Shown here piece after piece: positions 1 through 12,900 of a DNA stretch of 64,000 nt. The notes below the pieces were generated by a model. It saw only the letters and a list, made by a program, of their open reading frames with translations, was not told the origin of the DNA and ran no database searches. Numbering within the stretch: position 1 is the first letter of the stretch; each line of letters begins with the position of its first letter. This DNA is from Takifugu bimaculatus (Eukaryota > Chordata > Actinopteri > Tetraodontiformes > Tetraodontidae). Made by a program: the position numbers and the translations under genes. The stretch lies in the NCBI GenBank assembly GCA_004026145.2, contig CP034976.1:6705178-6769177 (forward strand), in the 5' to 3' direction.

Positions 1-3000
1 TTTCCAGACCCATCAGAGCTCGATCAACGCACAGAAATGTCTTTAGTATCCCGCTTTGAAGAGGAACCGGCCCATTTGGTCAGCGCGACCCATTCATCCG
101 AGCGGGTAACGTGACATTGGCAGCTCCCGCTGCTGCATCTTTGCGGAAGTAGATTAGTCCGTGTTACGTAATCCACTATTACGGAAATATCCGTTACCTT
201 GCCTTTTTACAGCAAACATATCGTAAAACTCACGCCGATCGACGTTCGGGTGGGGGAAGATTTGAAGCCTTGGCCTTAAAATGATTTGGTTTCGCGAAAC
301 GTGTCTTCTGGATGGAACACTGCGTGGTGGGCGGCGCGTCTACGTGCGTGTTCTGCTCCTCACGATGAAGTCTGGTTGCGCAGCCTGGCTTCATAAATGA
401 GTCGTCCTCTCCAAATGGCAGGAAGCGGCTTTTGTGTTGCAAGAAAATAGGCTGTGGAGCCGATAGTGGTGCAGCGAGGACGGCTGGTGTCGCAGAATTC
501 TGCCGCAGTTCGACTCCAGACTCGACAAACCTGTTGATGCGGTTTTAAACGAGACACTGCAACGATTTTCAGTTTAACTTTGACTCCCGTGTTTAAGTGC
601 AGTGTTTGAATTATATTATTGGTTTTAAACCCAATTACATTATCTTGATGTTCTTTCAATTATCAAGACCAATGATTTCTATTTATGCACCCAGGCTTTA
701 ATGCAGTCATTATGTGTTGCTTATCGATTAAAATTAAAATTCTTCCTACTTGATTCACCTTTTGGGGGGGTGTTATCAACAGATGCAGCCGTTTCTGGCC
801 TTGGCTTGCAGCTGAAGGTTATGTCTCCTGTTAAACAAGGTCATGGCAGGCCTAGTGATGCTGCTGTGAAATGATGCCAACCCTTGGCTGTGGAAATAAA
901 TATCTAAGAATTTAAGGTGAAGACGTTACTTGTATGGAGGGTTGGGGCCCACTTGTCAGTCAAAGTTCTGGCTGAAGCTAAAGGTCACATAAGCATGCAA
1001 TGTTGTGATCACACCTGGCCTGTGAAGCCTCCTGTGTTTATTGACAAGACACTGTATCTCAATATGGGAATAGTTTATTAGTGTATTAAAATAAGCAAAA
1101 CATGCCTGCCCAAAAGGATTTTATTAATGTTATAATAGGGATACTTTGTATGTGGGGTGATGCACATTGTTTGCATCGAACCTATAGTTCATCTGACATT
1201 AATCCTGATTATTAATGTGTAATTGGATAGGATGAGAGGTAACCGCTCTGTTACTATGTAGCTAATGAGATTAGATTAGATTCAAGAAACATTAGTTGTT
1301 CCCTCAGGAAATAATGACAAATCATGAGATGAGAGACATGTTATATAAGTTTTAAAAAGATCCTACAAGCAACGTTCTACATGGGGTTTGACATGGGTAT
1401 AGCTCGATCGTTTTCCAGATAAATTATTCACCTGCCATCACACGGCTCAGTGTGTGTGTCTGTGCGTGTGTGTGTGTGTGTGTGGGAGGGGGGGCCGACA
1501 ATGCGGACCTGAAGTGACTCAGCAAGCTGCATTTGCAGTCTTCGTTTAAAGGAAGTAAGCCCTCTTATTCCCCCCCAGAGCTTTCATGCTTGCAAATGCT
1601 TGTTAATTTTCTTTGATTTTATTTTTTCCTTTTAGAAATGCAGTGTCTATGTTATTATGGGGAGCATTGTTTTGTCAGCATTAAAGAAGTACCCTTGTTC
1701 TTTAAATGTTCATGAAGCTGTCAGTCTTTGTGAGGCGTCAGCAGGAGCCCGTGCTCCCTAACTAGGACATGTAGCCTGTGGTTTTACTGGTGTTTGATGA
1801 GATGATGTTGGACATTTCACTGGCACACGTGAGTTTCACTCCTGAATTATAAGAGCATTCTGTCAGATCACTTGTCTACGTGACCACAAATGTCTGTTCC
1901 ACCCCCCGAACCACATCCAAGTGACTTTCTCTTCTTAAATACTAATATACCCGGCGTTTTAAAAGATCCTTCGGAGTAAGTTGGCATATAGATTAGGTTT
2001 TTGTACAGCCTCGGTCATCAATAAAGGTGGAGGCATCATAAAGCCTTCTTCAAAAAGTGGGCGTTGTGCACCTGACAGTCATCCGTCTGGGAAGTAATCG
2101 ATTTATTGGATCCTAAGTGGTAAACAAGAGAAAAAAACAATGTTCTGATTGAAAAGCCTCACTGGCCTTGAGCCAGTCAAGCACTGCATTGGGAAAATAC
2201 TGAAAGGGAGACATTTGAGGAAGCTGCAAAATCCAACAGACAGTGAAGGCAGCTGAAGGAGGAATGCAGGGTCAACAGTGGTCAGGAAGTCTGTGAGGCC
2301 GGTCTGTGCGTCCTGGCCACCAAAAGTGAAACATTTGTTCAAAAACTGTGGCAACTCCGAACACAGCTTAAATAGCTTAAGGTCCAGTTCAGTCTGCCTT
2401 GATAAAAAGGAAGTTCTGCCCAGTTTGTGCGTGACGTGTAATGTTTCTAGCAACAGCATGTGATTGTGCTTTGCAGGGAACATTTTGGTTTAGCAAAAAT
2501 CTGGTTCTTAACTTCGAGGGGGTTGGCAGCAGTGCAAAGCTGGGTCGTAGCCTTTTTTTGGGCTTTATTTGCCCCGTCAGCTTGTTGTCTTTGTGCTTTT
2601 TTGCTTGACTGGTTGTGAACCATCAGTTTGCTCAAAGACCAACGACAGAAGCGCCCCATCTCTCCTGATTAGAATCTGTGGTAAGGGTAAAGTGGGTCAC
2701 AGCACAGGGGGAGGGAGAGATCCAGACAGACGGGGAGTAGCTAGGACAGATATATGGGGACGTAGAGAGGATCTAGAGTTTTTCAAAGTAAAATAAATGT
2801 GAATTTTAAATCTGCACAATGGTTCTGGTTGTTGGCTGGCCTCAGCAGATCGCAGCGCTGTAGCCCTCAACATGAAGATTCTTGGGTCTCTACAAACATG
2901 CCCCTGTGAGCTGGGACACGTCCGAATACCAGATATCAGTGCTTATTGAGCTATTGTGGAAAGAGGCGGTCTCCATGAGCTGGATCTGTGAGAAGGATCA

Positions 3001-4092
3001 TTAAAGCTGCAACAAATAGAGTGGAAACATCGATTCAGACCCCACAGCAATAATTGTGCTCCTTTTGGAAAAAAAGAAATGTATTGCAGAAAATTGCATA
3101 ATACATTTTAGATGTGCAAAACGTATCTTAGATTCTGTTGTGTTTGTCTTGCAAACAGAACACGTTCAAACCACTATTTTGTCTGTTGGTGGTTGAATCA
3201 AACTGGTTTAAAGAGCTTTTAGCTGCAGCACCTACATATTTCTGCTGGTGACACAAACCAGCGTGTTAGGAACGACCTTTCCTGTGGTCGGTTTGAGAGG
3301 CAGTGTTTTCCCTCTCTGCATCAGCGCAGTTTTAGGTCGAAAAACGCCACATTGGCGAGAACAGTTTCCGCTCATTTTGTCAATAATAGGTGCTCCCGTA
3401 GTGTGTTTCACCAGAGGGCCAGTCTGTCATGCACAGCATTCATGCAGATAGAAATAAGTGCACACACCCCCACACAAAACAGATTATGAGATTAGTCTAA
3501 AACAACAACCAACCACTTTCAAGGACAGGCTATATTGCCCTTCCCCCTCTACCTGCACCTCGCACAGATAGGTAAACACACACTTACACACACACACACA
3601 ACAAACTGCTTGTTTTTGGAGAAAATAGCTAGAAGAAAGGAGCAGATTCCAGAGGAGGCGCAACAGGGGCAAGTAGACGCTTACAGTACAGGGCAGATAT
3701 GGAGGTTAGGCCACGTTATGGTAGGTTACATAGTGGCATCAAGGAAATATTTTACCTGCCACTTCTCTGCCATTGTTGAAGCAGGCCTGTACATGCCATC
3801 GCAAAATATGAGTCGGTCTGAATTTTCTCCTCAACCAAAACAAACAAGTCACACCCGAAAACTTGCTGACTATATAAGGAAGGGCTAACAGTAACGGTCT
3901 CTAGGTTAAAATGACGAGTTTACTGTAAATTTTCCCCAATGTAACTGGTGTCATCCCTGTTTGAGACACACACAACTCTGTTGAGAAGTGTTTATGTTTT
4001 AATTGGTGCATATCTACAGCTACAGGTTATCATCAACCGAGATTAGAGCTTCAAATTTCCTAACAGGTTCAATTATTTTTTTCATTATTCAG
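1..4092. other. Upstream region without a recognised gene
   Basis: I see no convincing coding exon in this stretch. Open frames are short, differ in composition from the real genes nearby, and lack flanking splice signals. The first 600 bases are relatively CpG-rich and could hold a promoter or first exon of a neighbouring gene, but nothing decides this. A TG microsatellite lies at 1451-1484. An acceptor-like AG at about 4092 opens the 5' UTR exon of gapdhs. Confidence 0.5.
1451..1484. repeat. TG dinucleotide microsatellite
   Basis: Nearly uninterrupted TG repeats with one TC and one CG interruption, in non-coding DNA. No function is visible. Confidence 0.85.
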
Positions 4093-4117
4093 GTAATTCC
4101 CCCAATCAACAGCAATC

Positions 4118-6153
4118 ATGTCAGACCTCTGCATTGGAATCAATGGGTGAGCATGTCTCTATCTCACACACAGTTATAATTACTTGTAAATGTAACTTCA
4201 ATTTGCTATAATAAAAATAAATGACATTTATAACATCTGGATCAGTTGCTTCAGATAGAAAGTGGAAACTGGACCAAAATCACATTCCAAGTTTTTGAGG
4301 TCATTTGGCCAGTGTGGCTTCCTGAGGATGTTTCCCACCATTTTGCCAAAGTGAATATGATTCATCTTTCTTCCTGTTCCAGCTTCGGGCGCATTGGCCG
4401 CTTGGTCTTGAGGGCTTGCCTTGAGAAAGGCATCAAGGTCGTGGCCATTAACGACCCCTTCATTGACCCAAACTACATGGTAAGTAGAATCACAGTGGTT
4501 CGTACAATACAGGTGTTTAAGGAATTTTTTCTAAACATAATATTTGTGCATGCAAAGTGTTATTGTGGTACTCAAAGTAAAGCGACACCCTAAACCTGTC
4601 ACTTTCATCTGTCTTTTTTAGGCCTACATGTTTAAATATGATTCCACTCACAGCCGCTTCAAGGGTGAAGTCAGAGAGGAGAACGGCAAGTTGATTGTTG
4701 ATGACCACACCATATCCGTTTTCAAGTGGTACGTGACAATAATGTTTACAGTCTGCTGTCATGGCAACAGACTTTCCTGCCACCTGAGCCCTGTTGAAAT
4801 TCTCTTTTTCTTTCATCCACGTCAGCATGAAGCCAGCTGAGATCCCCTGGGGCAGCGCTGGTGCTCAGTATGTGGTTGAATCCACTGGAGTCTTCCTCAG
4901 CACGGAGAAGGCCTCCGTAAGTAGTCGCAAAAACAAGTGCACACGTGCACAGAAACGCACACGCAGCAGTTTGACCTGCCTCTCAACCACAGGCTCACAT
5001 CCAAGCTGGTGCTAAGCGTGTGGTTGTGTCCGCTCCATCACCCGATGCTCCGATGTTTGTCATGGGCGTTAATGAGGACAAATATGACCCCTCTAGCATG
5101 ACCATTGTCAGGTAACACACATGGCCTCATCCGTTGCCCAATTGTGACCCTCTAAGGCACACATGTGCGAGTCTGGTGATAACCGTGTTTGTCCTTGCAT
5201 TTCCAGTAATGCCTCCTGCACCACCAACTGCCTGGCCCCCTTGGCCAAAGTCATCCATGATAACTTTGGCATCGAGGAGGCTCTCATGGTAAGTCAGAGT
5301 AAATATAGAACAGTGTCAGCACCATCTGAGCCTCGTATGATGGCCCGGGTCAGTGATGACTGATGTGATCACCCCCCCAGACTACAGTCCACGCCTACAC
5401 GGCCACTCAAAAGACAGTGGACGGCCCCAGTGCCAAGGCCTGGCGCGACGGCCGTGGCGCCCATCAGAACATCATCCCCGCTTCCACCGGTGCTGCCAAG
5501 GCCGTGGGCAAGGTCATCCCTGAGCTCAATGGGTGAGGACAGGCTATTTATTATCAGGTCGATTAACAACAAAAGCTCCTGACTCATGTCTGCTTTTCTC
5601 TGCCTCCAGCAAGCTGACAGGCATGGCATTCAGGGTGCCAGTGGCTGACGTGTCAGTGGTGGACCTGACCTGCCGTCTGTCCAAGCCTGCGTCTTATGCC
5701 ACCATTAAGGAGGCCGTCAAGACAGCAGCCAACGGACCCATGAAGGGAGTACTGGGTTACACCGAGGACCAGGTAGCCACTTATTTCCCATTCAGCACTC
5801 TCAGACAATCACTTCACCCTTTAATATCAACCACATTGGATCCACTTGTGTCCGCTTTAGTCCATACTGCATATGTATTTTGCAGGTGGTCTCCTCTGAC
5901 TTCATTGGGGACTCTCACTCCTCCATCTTTGATGCTGGCGCTGGCATCTCCCTGAACGACAACTTTGTCAAGCTCATTTCCTGGTTGGTTTTCAAACGTT
6001 TCTGCCATCGATTAAATCGCAAAGCCTTTTCATGTGCAACCACTTCACCCTGCATTTTTCTCATTGTTTCACTTCCTCTCTAGGTATGACAACGAGTATG
6101 GCTACAGCCACCGTGTTGCTGACCTGCTGCTGTATATGCACAAAAAGGAGTAG
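4118..6153 (+). CDS. gapdhs: Glyceraldehyde-3-phosphate dehydrogenase, gapdhs-type paralogue
   Basis: NAD-dependent glycolytic enzyme that converts glyceraldehyde 3-phosphate to 1,3-bisphosphoglycerate in the cytosol as a tetramer. Ten coding exons join without a frame break to 335 aa: 4118-4146, 4383-4479, 4622-4728, 4826-4916, 4993-5111, 5207-5288, 5381-5532, 5610-5772, 5886-5983 and 6084-6153, all with GT-AG borders. Visible hallmarks are the N-terminal Rossmann motif INGFGRIGR, the catalytic SNASCTTNCLAP motif with its active-site cysteine, the HAYTATQ segment, and the C-terminal WYDNEYGYS. The start is the ATG just after the 5' UTR acceptor. There is no long proline-rich N-terminal extension as in mammalian sperm GAPDHS. 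The sequence resembles the fish gapdhs (gapdh-2) form more than ordinary gapdh, so the symbol rests on resemblance. Its neighbour tmem147 supports this, because the two genes are adjacent in mammals. Confidence 0.93.
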
Positions 6154-6523
6154 ATACTTCCTGTCTGACATGGAAGGCGGGATATACAGCCCTAACCATT
6201 CTCCTATTTCCTCCTTTCTATTTTACACACAGGCCCCATTCATAGCTAATTCATAGCATCACAGCCCCTAACCCTACTACATTAAACGTAGTCTGCAGCA
6301 AGTGTGTTCACGTGTTCTGAGTTTATCTGTTCCTTTAATTAAAAGACTGTCGGTCGGTGACAGTGTTTGTGTCCGTGTGCCCCTCTTCACCTCCCACTGC
6401 CAATATAGATGTGTCTTCATCGGTCAGTACTATGGTAACTGCTGTATTCATCGCCCTGTTGGTGTTTCAGAGGCTAACGCCCAGTGGAGGAATGAAGCTG
6501 AGAGGCACAGCTACCTAAAGAGA

Positions 6524-6529
6524 AATAAA
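6524..6529 (+). terminator. Polyadenylation signal of gapdhs
   Basis: AATAAA 371 bases after the gapdhs stop codon, the first canonical hexamer on the coding strand in the 3' UTR. Confidence 0.7.
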
Positions 6530-8024
6530 ATCTGAAAAGCTGTCTTGTGCTTCCTTTTTTCTGTGACTCGGTGAAACTTGATCAGCAACTGTCTGACCAG
6601 TCATCTTTACTGTCATCAAATTATTTAGTACACTTGATTAGGTCATGATCACCTCTGTACATGCATAATGCAAGCATTTCCTTGGAATTGCAATTTTTAT
6701 TGGAACTTCCTTGATGTCTCTTCTACAGTCCTTAGTTGATTTTATTATTTAAATCAGCTCAGTGAAAGCATCGGTGCTGACTGAGAGATGAAGCAACGAT
6801 CCTGCACATCAACCAGCAGATTACGGTACAATTGGGGACCCAACGCGCACATTCTTTCCAGATATAGTTCGGTCTTCTGTCCAAATATGGCAACAGTGTT
6901 TTTTTAACCACCTGGCATTTTGTTGGAAACTGCGACATGGAACGTGGTACAAACGGAGTCCTGTTTTTAGTTGAAGCTGTGCTTAATGGCTGATAACCAG
7001 ATGGTAAAAATGGGTTTGCATTCTTTAAAACAACAAAGTCACAAAACTCTGTGGCCTTTGCATCATTATCAACTGCTGACCTTCAGCATGCACTAAGGAT
7101 CCACACTCCCAAATCAATGGGTCCATGGCTGTTCAAGTCATTCTATGTATAAATAACTAAAATAAGACCTCATGGTTGACTCAGATTCTGAGCTGATTTT
7201 GGAGGAACAGCTGGAACTCTGATATGGATGGATGGATGGATGGATGGATGGATGGATGGATGGATGGATGGATGGATGGATGGATGGATGGATGGGAACG
7301 GTAACAAGGCACCTGTCCTTCCTGTTGGAGAACGTGGATGAACTAATGCTTGGATGAGCAGCTTCTATATTTTGTCATAGCTGCACTAATTCTAATGACT
7401 GCTTTAGCTGCTGTTTTGGTTTATTAATCAGAGGAATAATTAAGAATATAGAGGTGAGCCCAAGGACCCATGACCAGCATCTTCACAAAGATTCAAATGT
7501 GGACATTTGCCTGCGGCCTGATTTGCCCATCGAAGCTTGGAGGGATTTGCATTCAGCTTCGGATGCAGAATAGAAAAGTCACACATGACTGAATTTGATT
7601 CTGCTTTCTTTTTGCTGCTTTTTTCATTTTTTTTAATCTAAAGTGTGATCTGTACAAGCAACACGAGGATATTTATTCATTCTTTGTTATTCAGTATGCA
7701 GTTTTTTTTTGTTTTGTGGTCAAATCTAAAACATTTTTAATCTTAACAATTGTCTTGGGAGAAAAAATTAAAGATAATCAGATTGGCGAGAAAGAGTTTG
7801 AAGATGATGCCACATGCTCCACCTTGCATCCCCATTTTTTTTTTTTTAAAGATTATTATCCGCACAAGTACAGATTTGAAGGGTTAATATTTATACTTCT
7901 AAATATTTAGACTTCTTGAAGGATTGAGGAGGCTAAAGCTACAGAAAAAAGTGATTTGAGTGTTACAGACTCAACTGGATGCCACGCCATGTGACATGTC
8001 TGAGGGAGTGGTTTGTTATTTCTG
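6530..8024. other. Intergenic region between gapdhs and the lectin gene
   Basis: No coding signal seen. AT-rich sequence with a GGAT tetranucleotide microsatellite in the middle. Confidence 0.6.
7225..7295. repeat. GGAT tetranucleotide microsatellite
   Basis: About 17 perfect GGAT/TGGA units in tandem. A shorter array of the same unit occurs at about 53,879-53,924. Confidence 0.95.
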
Positions 8025-8031
8025 TATAAAA
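8025..8031 (+). promoter_or_regulatory. TATA box of the C-type lectin gene
   Basis: TATAAAA lies 70 bases before the lectin ATG. This places a transcription start near 8055 and gives a short unspliced 5' UTR. A canonical TATA box fits a tissue-restricted or inducible secreted lectin better than a housekeeping gene. The assignment is by sequence and spacing only. Confidence 0.6.
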
Positions 8032-8100
8032 GCAGAATGAGAATTCTCCTTTAGTCAATGACCACTGCTGGACAGATTATTAAAGGTAAACAGGACTACA

Positions 8101-9515
8101 ATGACAAGACAGGTCATGGGTAACAAGGTCTTCTTAGTGCTCACTGTCTGCTTCCTCTTCATGGCTGCCCAGCATCTGGACGCAGTGGTCGAACAGGAGT
8201 TTATTTACTATCCTTCAAAACAGATGACCTGGGAAAAGGCGAGACTGCACTGCCAGAAAAATAACATTGATTTGATTTCCTTCAAAACACTGGATAGGAT
8301 GCCGCCATCATGGTTTTTGAAGAGTCCGGAGATTCTGAAGATATTTCCGCTGTGGGTTGGACTTGTCAGACACTCAGAGGATGCCACAGTCTGGAAGGAG
8401 GTCAGTTTCAAGTGAGTAACCTGCTATAAACTGTGATTTATCAAATGCAATCTACTAATAATAATTACAATAAAAGAATGAAGCTGCTAAAGGCTGTATT
8501 TGTTTTAGAACTGGTGGCCTATCAGAAGACAAAGTTACACGGATCATCAACTGGGATAACAGAAATTTGGAGTCTTATTGTGCATTTGTGTCGGAGACTG
8601 ATCAAATGTGGCACAGTGAGCTGTGTTCAAATAAAAAATACTTCTATTGCTCACTTCTTAATGGGATTCAATATATTGAAATGGCCAGTAGCTGGGACAA
8701 TGCTTCAAATTTCTGTCAAGATTTGTCTGGCCAACTAGTCAACATGCACGATATTACTGCATATAGCTTAAACAAGACCGGCTGGATTGGAGCGCATCAA
8801 ATAAATTACATCTGGAGCTGGGTCGGCAATTTTACCCCCGTCCTCACCAAATGGGCACCAAATGAGCCACAATCTCAAAACTGCGTTGCTTTTAACGCGT
8901 CCACTCAAAAGTACCTCAGAGCTTTTTGCTCAGAGGAGCTGCATCCTTTCTGCCAGAATGACAATCTGCTCGTGGTGAAGGAGAATAAAACATGGGAGGA
9001 AGCTCTGAACCACTGCTTACAGCTCAATGCCTGTGAGGACTATTCATCTTGCGACTACACCTACAACCTCCTGAGCTTGAAGGAGGGGTCCAATCTCAAC
9101 TATATCAGAAACAGAATCTACGGAGCAACTACCACTGAGGTTTGAATATTGCTGGTTGGTTCTGTTATCAATAAAGATATCATATTTCAGCCAGTGTTCA
9201 TTCATGTATATTACTAAAATGCACAGGAATACAGCCAAGATAGAAAATAACAAATCTTGAAGTATACTTTTTGGGCTACCTCAGAGTGTGGGCTTACTTT
9301 GTGTTTTTCAGGTGTGGACTGGCCTGCGCTTCCTGGGAGGGTCATGGTGGTGGGTAGATGGGAAGACACTGGACGAAAATTGGAAGCTGCCTAGTTGTCC
9401 ATCTGAGAGGAACCACTGTGGGGCCCTGTCAAAATATGGGAAAAATAAATGGATCCTCGGGGATTGCTCAAAAAAGCAAAATTTCATCTGCTACAAAAAA
9501 TTAAACAGTAAATAG
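8101..9515 (+). CDS. Secreted protein with three C-type lectin-like domains
   Basis: Three exons (8101-8411, 8509-9139, 9312-9515) join in frame to 381 aa. Residues 1 to about 30 form a hydrophobic signal peptide (VFLVLTVCFLFMAA). Three successive C-type lectin-like domains follow, with typical features: a TWEKARLHC-type first helix, the WIGAH and WVGL beta-2 positions, and paired cysteines closing each domain (YFYCSL, HPFCQND, NFICYKK). Domain 2 has WAPNEPQSQNCVAF, in which EPQ replaces the EPN or QPD sugar-binding triad, so canonical calcium-dependent mannose or galactose binding is doubtful. No membrane segment follows the last domain, so secretion is expected. It resembles the teleost-expanded group often labelled macrophage mannose receptor-like or C-type lectin-like. 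The ligand is unknown. Confidence 0.85.
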
Positions 9516-9784
9516 CCATTAGAAAAAAGAAAAAAACACAACAAAAACCCATCAGATTTAAAGTTTAGGGTTTTGTGTCCTTGAAGGTTTTTTTGCTTTA
9601 ATTGTAGTGATTTTATTGTGAACATATATCATAACTATTGATCTATTCTTTTTTCCTTTTTATGTTTCATACAAAGTCATATTTTTCAGCTTTTACATTC
9701 CAACATATGATCAAAACCTTTTCTACTGTCTTTTCTTTCAAAATTCAAAAACATTCTTTCCATTTCCTGTTAACAGACTGTTAA

Positions 9785-9790
9785 AATAAA
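9785..9790 (+). terminator. Polyadenylation signal of the lectin gene
   Basis: AATAAA 270 bases after the lectin stop codon, immediately followed by a second overlapping hexamer. Confidence 0.6.
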
Positions 9791-9918
9791 AATAAAGATA
9801 ACTTTTGTCTTAAAATATTTATTTGATTATTATGACATAGTTTTACCTACACGCGGATCGAATCTTTCGTTCCTACCTCGTGTATTGTCGATGGTATTTT
9901 AGAGCTGAACCAAGTCTC

Positions 9919-9928
9919 CACTTCCGGG
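9919..9928 (+). promoter_or_regulatory. ETS-type core promoter motif of tmem147
   Basis: CACTTCCGGG matches the ETS/GABPA core element common in TATA-less housekeeping promoters. About 50 bases downstream a probable 5' UTR exon ends at a GTAAGT donor (9979). The matching acceptor CTCCAG ends at 10,426, leaving 26 bases of UTR before the tmem147 ATG. Confidence 0.55.
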
Positions 9929-10452
9929 TGTCGTTCAGCGAGACACAGCAGTTGGTTTCTTCATAGATCTTACTTTTAGTAAGTGGCACTATTGTATTAT
10001 TCTAGTTTGTTTTACAATTTGGCATATGGATTGATTACTTTTGCCTCACTGCCACAAACGAACTTCGCAGGTGTGAATACAGTTTGATTGAAGTGTGGAC
10101 CCAGCGATGGTGGCGCTGTAGCAAGCTAATGTAGAAAATAATTTTATATTCCAGCAAATTAGTTGCCAATATTCGATTATCTTTTAAGCGATATGCAAAT
10201 GTATAGATTTTGTTATATGACCTTTTTAAAAAAAAAAGAAAATGACATAGTCAATGTAATATGTTTTTACGTCGGACCTGGTCAAAAATAAAACTATCGT
10301 ATAAGATTACTGATGTGCACTTTGATTATTTTGTGACGCCTTTTTTCAAACTTAATAATTTAAAATTATAGCATGCAGGTTTCCTTGATATATTGAAAAG
10401 TCTGTGCTTATGCCTTTCTTCTCCAGGGAGCTAAGTATCGTAGTAGGACATC

Positions 10453-12505
10453 ATGACGCTGTTTCACTTCGGGAACTGTTTTGCTCTGGCTTATTTCCCT
10501 TACTTCATTACATACAAGTGCAGTGGCCTGTAAGTGTGTGAATTCTGCATCTACAGAGTGGAAATGGGGCGCATGGTGTTGTTAGATTGGTTATTTCATG
10601 TTCTTGTGCTGAATAACGTGTGTAATGGGTGGTAATAAGCTTCTTAGCAATCTTGTAGATTCAGAAGGGGGGGCTGTTTAAGCTTCTTAAAATGACACAA
10701 TGTATTATTGAAGGAAGCCCTTTTGGTTTTCTGTTGTGGCAATTGTGCTCTTATTTTTAGTAGTCAAAATGACAAATTGTGCATTTTTCCACAACTTGCT
10801 CTTAATGACTTGGTCTATATGACTTAAAGTATCCTGTCTTAACGTGGTCTACTGTTTTTAAATGGTCGTATTAATCTCAGTTTGCATGTTCAACTTGTAG
10901 TTCAGAGTACAATGCTTTCTGGAGGTGTGTCCAGGCCGGGGCAACGTACCTGTTTGTCCAGCTCTGTAAAGTGAGTACACTCATAAATTTATTTAAACCC
11001 CTGTCTCTTTCATCATTTTAGTTGCATGATGCATAAAAAAAGATCTATGCCACCAATGCTCACTTATCATTTGGCGTTGCAGATGCTGTTTCTGGCTACA
11101 TTTTTTCCAACATGGGAAGGAGGAGCAGGAGTTTATGACTTTGTTGGAGTGAGTGTTTTAACGCCGCCTTTTTTTTTATTGCTTCAGTTTTGCAGTAGTT
11201 AATAGTACCCATTTCTGCAAGAGTCTTTAACGTCTGTTTGTCGTTCTAGGAATTTATGAAGGCAACGGTGGATCTGGCAGACCTGCTGGGCCTCCACCTT
11301 GTAATGTCTCGTAATCCTGGTAAAGGAGAATATAAGATCATGGTGGCTGCTATGGGCTGGGCAACAGCAGAGCTGGTAATGTCAAGGTAGGCTGCAGCAA
11401 CCTTTCTTCAGAAAGTAGTAATATTATCTGCCATATGTAATCATTGCAACTCTGTTTTTGTCTGATTATTGGATCTCTAGGTGTCTTCCTCTCTGGGTGG
11501 GGGCCAGAGGGATTGAGTTTGACTGGAAATACATCCAAATGAGCTTTGACTCTAACATTAGTTTAGTAAGTAGCTTTGTTCTTTAATATTATGACTCTTT
11601 TCGTACCTGTGGAAAACCTTTATAGTCCAGGTTATATACGCAGTCCAAAGTCATTCATGATTTGGTTTATAAGAGACTCTATCCTGCTTCTAGGATTGAG
11701 TGTGTGAGTGGATAGTGTGTGCCTGGTGCTCCAAACCAAAACGTAAATAATCACAAAGCTGAGAAGTGTTTTCAGTGCAAATAAACTGATGATATTCGGT
11801 AAAAAATGGACAAGCTGATGTGCTGGTCATGTTTCGATGGTCTCCAGAACATATGATCATCACCATCATGTTTGAGCAGCCTAAAGTGATGCACAGTTGT
11901 AAATCTGTTCTGTTAAAAAGTTACGATAGAAATGATCTTCCCCCATTCATTAGGATTAGAATCTCAGTAGCTGTAAAATCTTGAAACATTTTCCTCTGAT
12001 CCAGTTCATTATCTCCTTATCTATATATTGTGCCAATGAGACATGCTTTTATTTTTTTCCTCCATTTTTATAGGTCCATTATATTGCCATGGCAGCGGTG
12101 GTGTGGATGTTCACGCGATATGACCTTCCTAAGAGCTTCAGACTCCCTGTGACTGTTTTACTGGCTCTGTGTGTCTACAAAGCGTTCTTAATGGAGTGAG
12201 TTGTATTTTAGACACATTAAGATTCATCATTTGTGTAAAAACAAGAACAGGCATCTGGCCATAAGAGTTGCTGATTGTTTATTTGTACGGCCACCAGGTG
12301 GCACTGTGGAACTGCGTAGAACCCATGGTCTAAATTGACGATATTGACTATTTTGGGTTGTGTTTCTTGTCTTTGTGTCTGCAGGTTGTTCATCCACATC
12401 TTCCTCTTGGGTAGCTGGACAGTGTTGTTGGTGAAGGCGGTGCTGACGGGTGCCATCGCTCTCTGCTCGTTGTTTCTGTTCGTCACACTAGTCCACAGCA
12501 ACTAG
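10453..12505 (+). CDS. tmem147: Transmembrane protein 147
   Basis: Multi-pass endoplasmic reticulum membrane protein. Mammalian TMEM147 works with the Nicalin-NOMO complex and the ribosome-associated multipass translocon. Seven exons (10453-10529, 10901-10970, 11083-11148, 11250-11386, 11481-11565, 12074-12195, 12385-12505) join in frame to 225 aa, against 224 in human. The N-terminus MTLFHFGNCFALAYFPYF and the segments FLATFFPTWEGG, EYKIMVAA, GWATAEL and FDWKYIQMS are hallmarks of this very conserved family. Hydrophobic helices run through the whole protein. A two-residue insertion in the WEGG-YDF loop (WEGGAGVYDF) is the only oddity. The promoter is TATA-less with an ETS site, as expected for a broadly expressed gene. 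Confidence 0.95.
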
Positions 12506-12723
12506 GCACAAACTCAGCACCCTGACATAATCCATCAGCGGCCTTTCTGATCCAGACTGTACAAAGGTTGTCATGAATCAGTAGCCATCCCTAGATGACG
12601 GTTATGTCACCTTACAGAGCGCTAAGGAGTCGAACTGGTCTGATGCGCTAAACCGTAGCCGTAAACACCTGGTAACGAGTTCTGGCAGATTCCACAACAT
12701 GCATGAGCTTAGATTAGACAGTA

Positions 12724-12729
12724 AATAAA
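12724..12729 (+). terminator. Polyadenylation signal of tmem147
   Basis: AATAAA 219 bases beyond the tmem147 stop codon. Confidence 0.6.
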
Positions 12730-12900
12730 ATAATGAAGGTAGTTCCCTAATGAGCCACATTCATCAATTTATTTATATGGATTTAAATATAGCAGTTACT
12801 TAAATACTTTATTCTTAACTCCTGCATTGAGGTCCACTTATTATTGCCACATTTGTTATCTGTGATTTTGACATTAAACTTTTCTTTTGTTTTGTCTCAG

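Noticed and set aside
2103..2483. Minus-strand 126-codon frame upstream of gapdhs
   Set aside because: No recognisable domain, no splice partners, and comparable frames open on the other strand. Chance is likely.
12844..12900. Signal-peptide-like start for the exon at 12,901
   Set aside because: The first codon is TTG, not ATG, and the stretch ends in an acceptor-like TCTCAG, so it is more likely intron.
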